A DNA stretch of 7,181 nt. It comes from an uncultured Verrucomicrobiota bacterium. Lineage in GTDB: Bacteria > Verrucomicrobiota > Kiritimatiellia > RFP12 > UBA1067. The notes under the pieces are model-generated. The model was given only the letters and a program-made list of their open reading frames with translations, was not told where the DNA came from and searched no databases. Below are positions 5,182-7,181 of the stretch, in pieces. The stretch lies in NCBI GenBank assembly GCA_946631535.1, contig CAMPAF010000156.1, positions 1-7,181 of the forward strand, written 5' to 3'. The translations under genes and the position numbers were made by a program. The stretch's first letter is position 1; each line of letters begins with the position of its first letter.

Positions 5182-7181
5182 ATGTCAGATTTCGTACATC
5201 TTCACGTCCACACCACGTATTCGCTGCTTGACGGCCAGTGCGGCATCGCGCCGCTCGTGCGGCGCGCCCGCGAATGGAAAATGCCCGCGCTCGCCGTCAC
5301 CGACCACGGCAACCTCTTCGCGCTCAAGGCGTTCTACGACGAGTGCCGCGCCACGAAGGGCTACGGCGATCTGCCTACCATCAAACCCATCCTTGGATGC
5401 GAGACGTACGTCACATCCACCGGCGACTACACCACGCGCGACAAGACCGAGAAGCGCCACCATCTGATCCTGCTCGCGAAGAACCTCACGGGCTACCACA
5501 ACCTCGTGCGCCTCATCTCCGAGGCGCACATCCACGGCTTCTACTACAACGCCCGCATCGACCACCGCCTCCTCGAGAAGTACCACGAGGGGATCATGTG
5601 CTCCTCCGCGTGCATCGCCGGCGAGGTGGCGGCCGCCATCGACATCGGCCGCATGGACGAGGCCGAGCGCGTGGCGAAGTGGTACAAGGACCTCTTCGGC
5701 GACGACTACACGCTGGAGGTGATGCTCCACAAGTCAGTGAAGACGAACATCCCTGGCGACGCGATCGACGACCATCGGCGCCTGTACACGCGCCAGCTGA
5801 CCATCGTGAAGGGGATGATCGAGCTGGGCGCGAAGCTGGACATCCCCGTCGTGGCAACGAACGACGTCCACTTCCTGGACGCGGCCGACGACGACTCTCA
5901 CGACGTCCTGCTCTGCCTCTCGACGCAGAAGAAGCTTTCCGACAATTCGCGTCTCATATACACCGGACAGGAGTGGTTCAAGACGGCCGACGAGATGGCC
6001 GACATCTTCGCAGAGCATCCAGAGTTCCTGGCGAACACGCTTGCCGTGGCCGAGAAGGTGGAGCAGTACGAGCTTGACTCCAAGCCCATCATGCCGAAGT
6101 TCCCAATTCCGGCAGAGTTCGGCAGCGAGGCGGACGCGAAGTACGACGCTTTCCCCGACCCCGCGCAGAAGCGCATCCAGTTCGAGGCCGACTACCTCGA
6201 CCACCTCGTGTGGGAGGGCGCGAAGCGGCGCTGGCCTGGCGACAAGTTCACGGACGAGAAGAAGGAGCGCGTGCAGTTCGAGCTGGACACCATCCGCAAG
6301 ATGGGCTTCCCCGGCTACTTCCTCATCGTGCACGACTACATCAAGGCCGCGCGCGACATGGGCGTGTGGGTGGGTCCGGGGCGCGGTTCCGCCGCCGGCG
6401 CGGCGGTGGCGTACGCGCTCGGCATCACGAACGTCGATCCTCTAAAGTTCGACCTCCTCTTCGAGAGGTTCCTCAACCCCGACCGCATCTCCATGCCCGA
6501 TATCGACGTCGACTTCGACGACGCCGGGCGCGGCAAGGTGCTGGAGTACGTCACCGAGAAGTACGGGCAGGATCACGTTGCGCACATCGTCACGTTCGGC
6601 CAGATGGCGGCGAAGAGCGCCATCAAGGACGTGGGGCGCGTGATGGAGTACCCGCTCGCGGACACGAACAAGCTCGCGGCGCTCGTCCCGGACACGCCGA
6701 AGATCACGTTCAAGAAGGCGATGAGCCGCACCGACAAGAACGGCGAGGCGAACAAGGACTACTCGCCGGACCTTGTCGCCGCGTTCAAGAGCGAGGACCC
6801 GACGGTCCACACCCTGATGGAGCGCGCCGCCCACCTGGAGGGTTCGATCCGCCAGCCGGGCGTGCACGCCTGCGGCGTCATCATCTCGCGAGATCCGCTC
6901 ATCGACACGCTGCCGGTGATGCCCACGGAGAACGAATCCCTCCTCACCACGCAGTACGACGGGCACTTCGTGGAGCCGGTGGGCCTCCTCAAGATGGACT
7001 TCCTCGGCCTCAAGACGCTGACCGTGGAGAAGGAGTGCGTGGCGCTCGTCAGGCAGTTCCACGGCATCGACATCAATCCCGATGACATCCCAGACGACGA
7101 CGCGGAGACGTACGCGCTCTTCGGGCGCGGCGAGACGACGGGCCTGTTCCAGTTCGAATCGGACGGCATGAAGAAGTACCT
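5182..7181 (+). CDS. dnaE: DNA polymerase III alpha subunit, 3' partial
   Basis: The replicative polymerase catalytic subunit; 666 codons are visible and the frame is open at the window end (full DnaE proteins are about 1,100-1,200 residues). The N-terminal PHP domain starts at once with HLHVHTTYSLLDG (6-18), then VTDHGN (39-44), His93/His94, CSSACIAGE (140-148) and TNDVHF (226-231). These metal-ligand positions look intact, whereas E. coli DnaE has lost several (HLRVH, NDVRF). The palm follows: GPGRGSAAG (398-406), the two catalytic aspartates in PDIDVDFDD (Asp442 and Asp444), RQPGVHACGV, and KMDFLGLKTL with the third catalytic aspartate Asp606, then TTGLFQFESDGM near the edge. The tau-, beta- and OB-fold regions lie beyond the window. 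The ATG at 5182 fits the family N-terminus, but no Shine-Dalgarno sequence precedes it and the -10 box is 12 nt upstream, suggesting a nearly leaderless message. Codon use is strongly C/G-ending like the GH5 gene (1 ATA in 37 isoleucines). Confidence 0.97.
   Translation, partial: MSDFVHLHVHTTYSLLDGQCGIAPLVRRAREWKMPALAVTDHGNLFALKAFYDECRATKGYGDLPTIKPILGCETYVTSTGDYTTRDKTEKRHHLILLAKNLTGYHNLVRLISEAHIHGFYYNARIDHRLLEKYHEGIMCSSACIAGEVAAAIDIGRMDEAERVAKWYKDLFGDDYTLEVMLHKSVKTNIPGDAIDDHRRLYTRQLTIVKGMIELGAKLDIPVVATNDVHFLDAADDDSHDVLLCLSTQKKLSDNSRLIYTGQEWFKTADEMADIFAEHPEFLANTLAVAEKVEQYELDSKPIMPKFPIPAEFGSEADAKYDAFPDPAQKRIQFEADYLDHLVWEGAKRRWPGDKFTDEKKERVQFELDTIRKMGFPGYFLIVHDYIKAARDMGVWVGPGRGSAAGAAVAYALGITNVDPLKFDLLFERFLNPDRISMPDIDVDFDDAGRGKVLEYVTEKYGQDHVAHIVTFGQMAAKSAIKDVGRVMEYPLADTNKLAALVPDTPKITFKKAMSRTDKNGEANKDYSPDLVAAFKSEDPTVHTLMERAAHLEGSIRQPGVHACGVIISRDPLIDTLPVMPTENESLLTTQYDGHFVEPVGLLKMDFLGLKTLTVEKECVALVRQFHGIDINPDDIPDDDAETYALFGRGETTGLFQFESDGMKKY

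Noticed and set aside
4356..5183. 275-codon minus-strand open frame opposite the DUF1116 gene
   Set aside because: It mirrors the conserved DUF1116 frame, has no ribosome binding site or promoter, and its Pro/Ser/Arg-rich translation resembles no family.
5159..5184. Small inverted repeat CATGG...CCATG around the dnaE promoter and start codon
   Set aside because: Only 5 bp per arm, largely made of the promoter box and start codon themselves, so chance is the simplest explanation.
5168..5467. Short plus-strand frame starting at the ATG overlapping the dnaE -10 box
   Set aside because: Its ATG lies in the -10 element and the frame runs out of phase through the PHP domain; the dnaE frame from 5182 is clearly the coding one.
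5734..6333. 199-codon minus-strand open frame opposite dnaE
   Set aside because: It is a codon-bias shadow of the dnaE frame, rich in Val, Leu and Arg with no family features.
1..7181. Search for mobile elements, CRISPR arrays, tRNA or other structured RNA genes
   Set aside because: No transposase or integrase, no regularly spaced direct repeats and no tRNA-like cloverleaf was seen. Nearly all of the window is coding and the only gaps are 3957-4065 and 5158-5181.

Overview
This is a GC-rich bacterial window with four protein genes and almost no intergenic space. Nothing in it is a tRNA, rRNA, CRISPR array, insertion sequence or phage gene. The host looks like an uncultured polysaccharide-degrading bacterium. 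The DNA polymerase III alpha subunit has a metal-binding PHP domain that looks intact, unlike the E. coli protein. All three visible promoters carry the same extended -10 box, TGGTATAAT. A member of the Verrucomicrobiota/Kiritimatiellota/Lentisphaerota group from an anaerobic or gut community would fit, but this taxonomic guess is weak and rests on general impression.

Layout: (1) 1-1815, + strand: the 3' part of a large gene joining a glycoside hydrolase family 5 catalytic domain to a C-terminal endonuclease/exonuclease/phosphatase (EEP) domain. (2) 1812-3956, - strand: a complete 714-residue fold-type I PLP decarboxylase of the Orn/Lys/Arg family. It converges on the first gene, and the two stop codons share the palindrome CTAG. 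(3) 3957-4065: a compact divergent promoter region with two back-to-back extended -10 boxes forming a perfect 12-bp inverted repeat, interleaved with a second 7-bp dyad followed by five Ts. (4) 4066-5157, + strand: a short DUF1116 protein (AllG/YlbE-like; the family is linked to oxamate carbamoyltransferase). (5) 5158-5181: a 24-nt gap holding a third extended -10 box. (6) 5182-7181, + strand: the first 666 codons of dnaE, running off the window.

The genes do not form one operon. The GH5-EEP gene would act on carbohydrate, probably outside the cytoplasm, although its N-terminus is not visible. dnaE is housekeeping. The decarboxylase and the DUF1116 gene share one promoter region and use more ATA isoleucine codons than the two flanking genes, so they may be a co-regulated or co-inherited pair, perhaps in amino-acid/nitrogen metabolism; that is inference. 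The most notable points are the GH5-EEP fusion, the symmetrical divergent promoter, the recurrent TGGTATAAT box, the near-leaderless dnaE start and the shortened stand-alone DUF1116 protein. No clearly new defence or mobile system was found.
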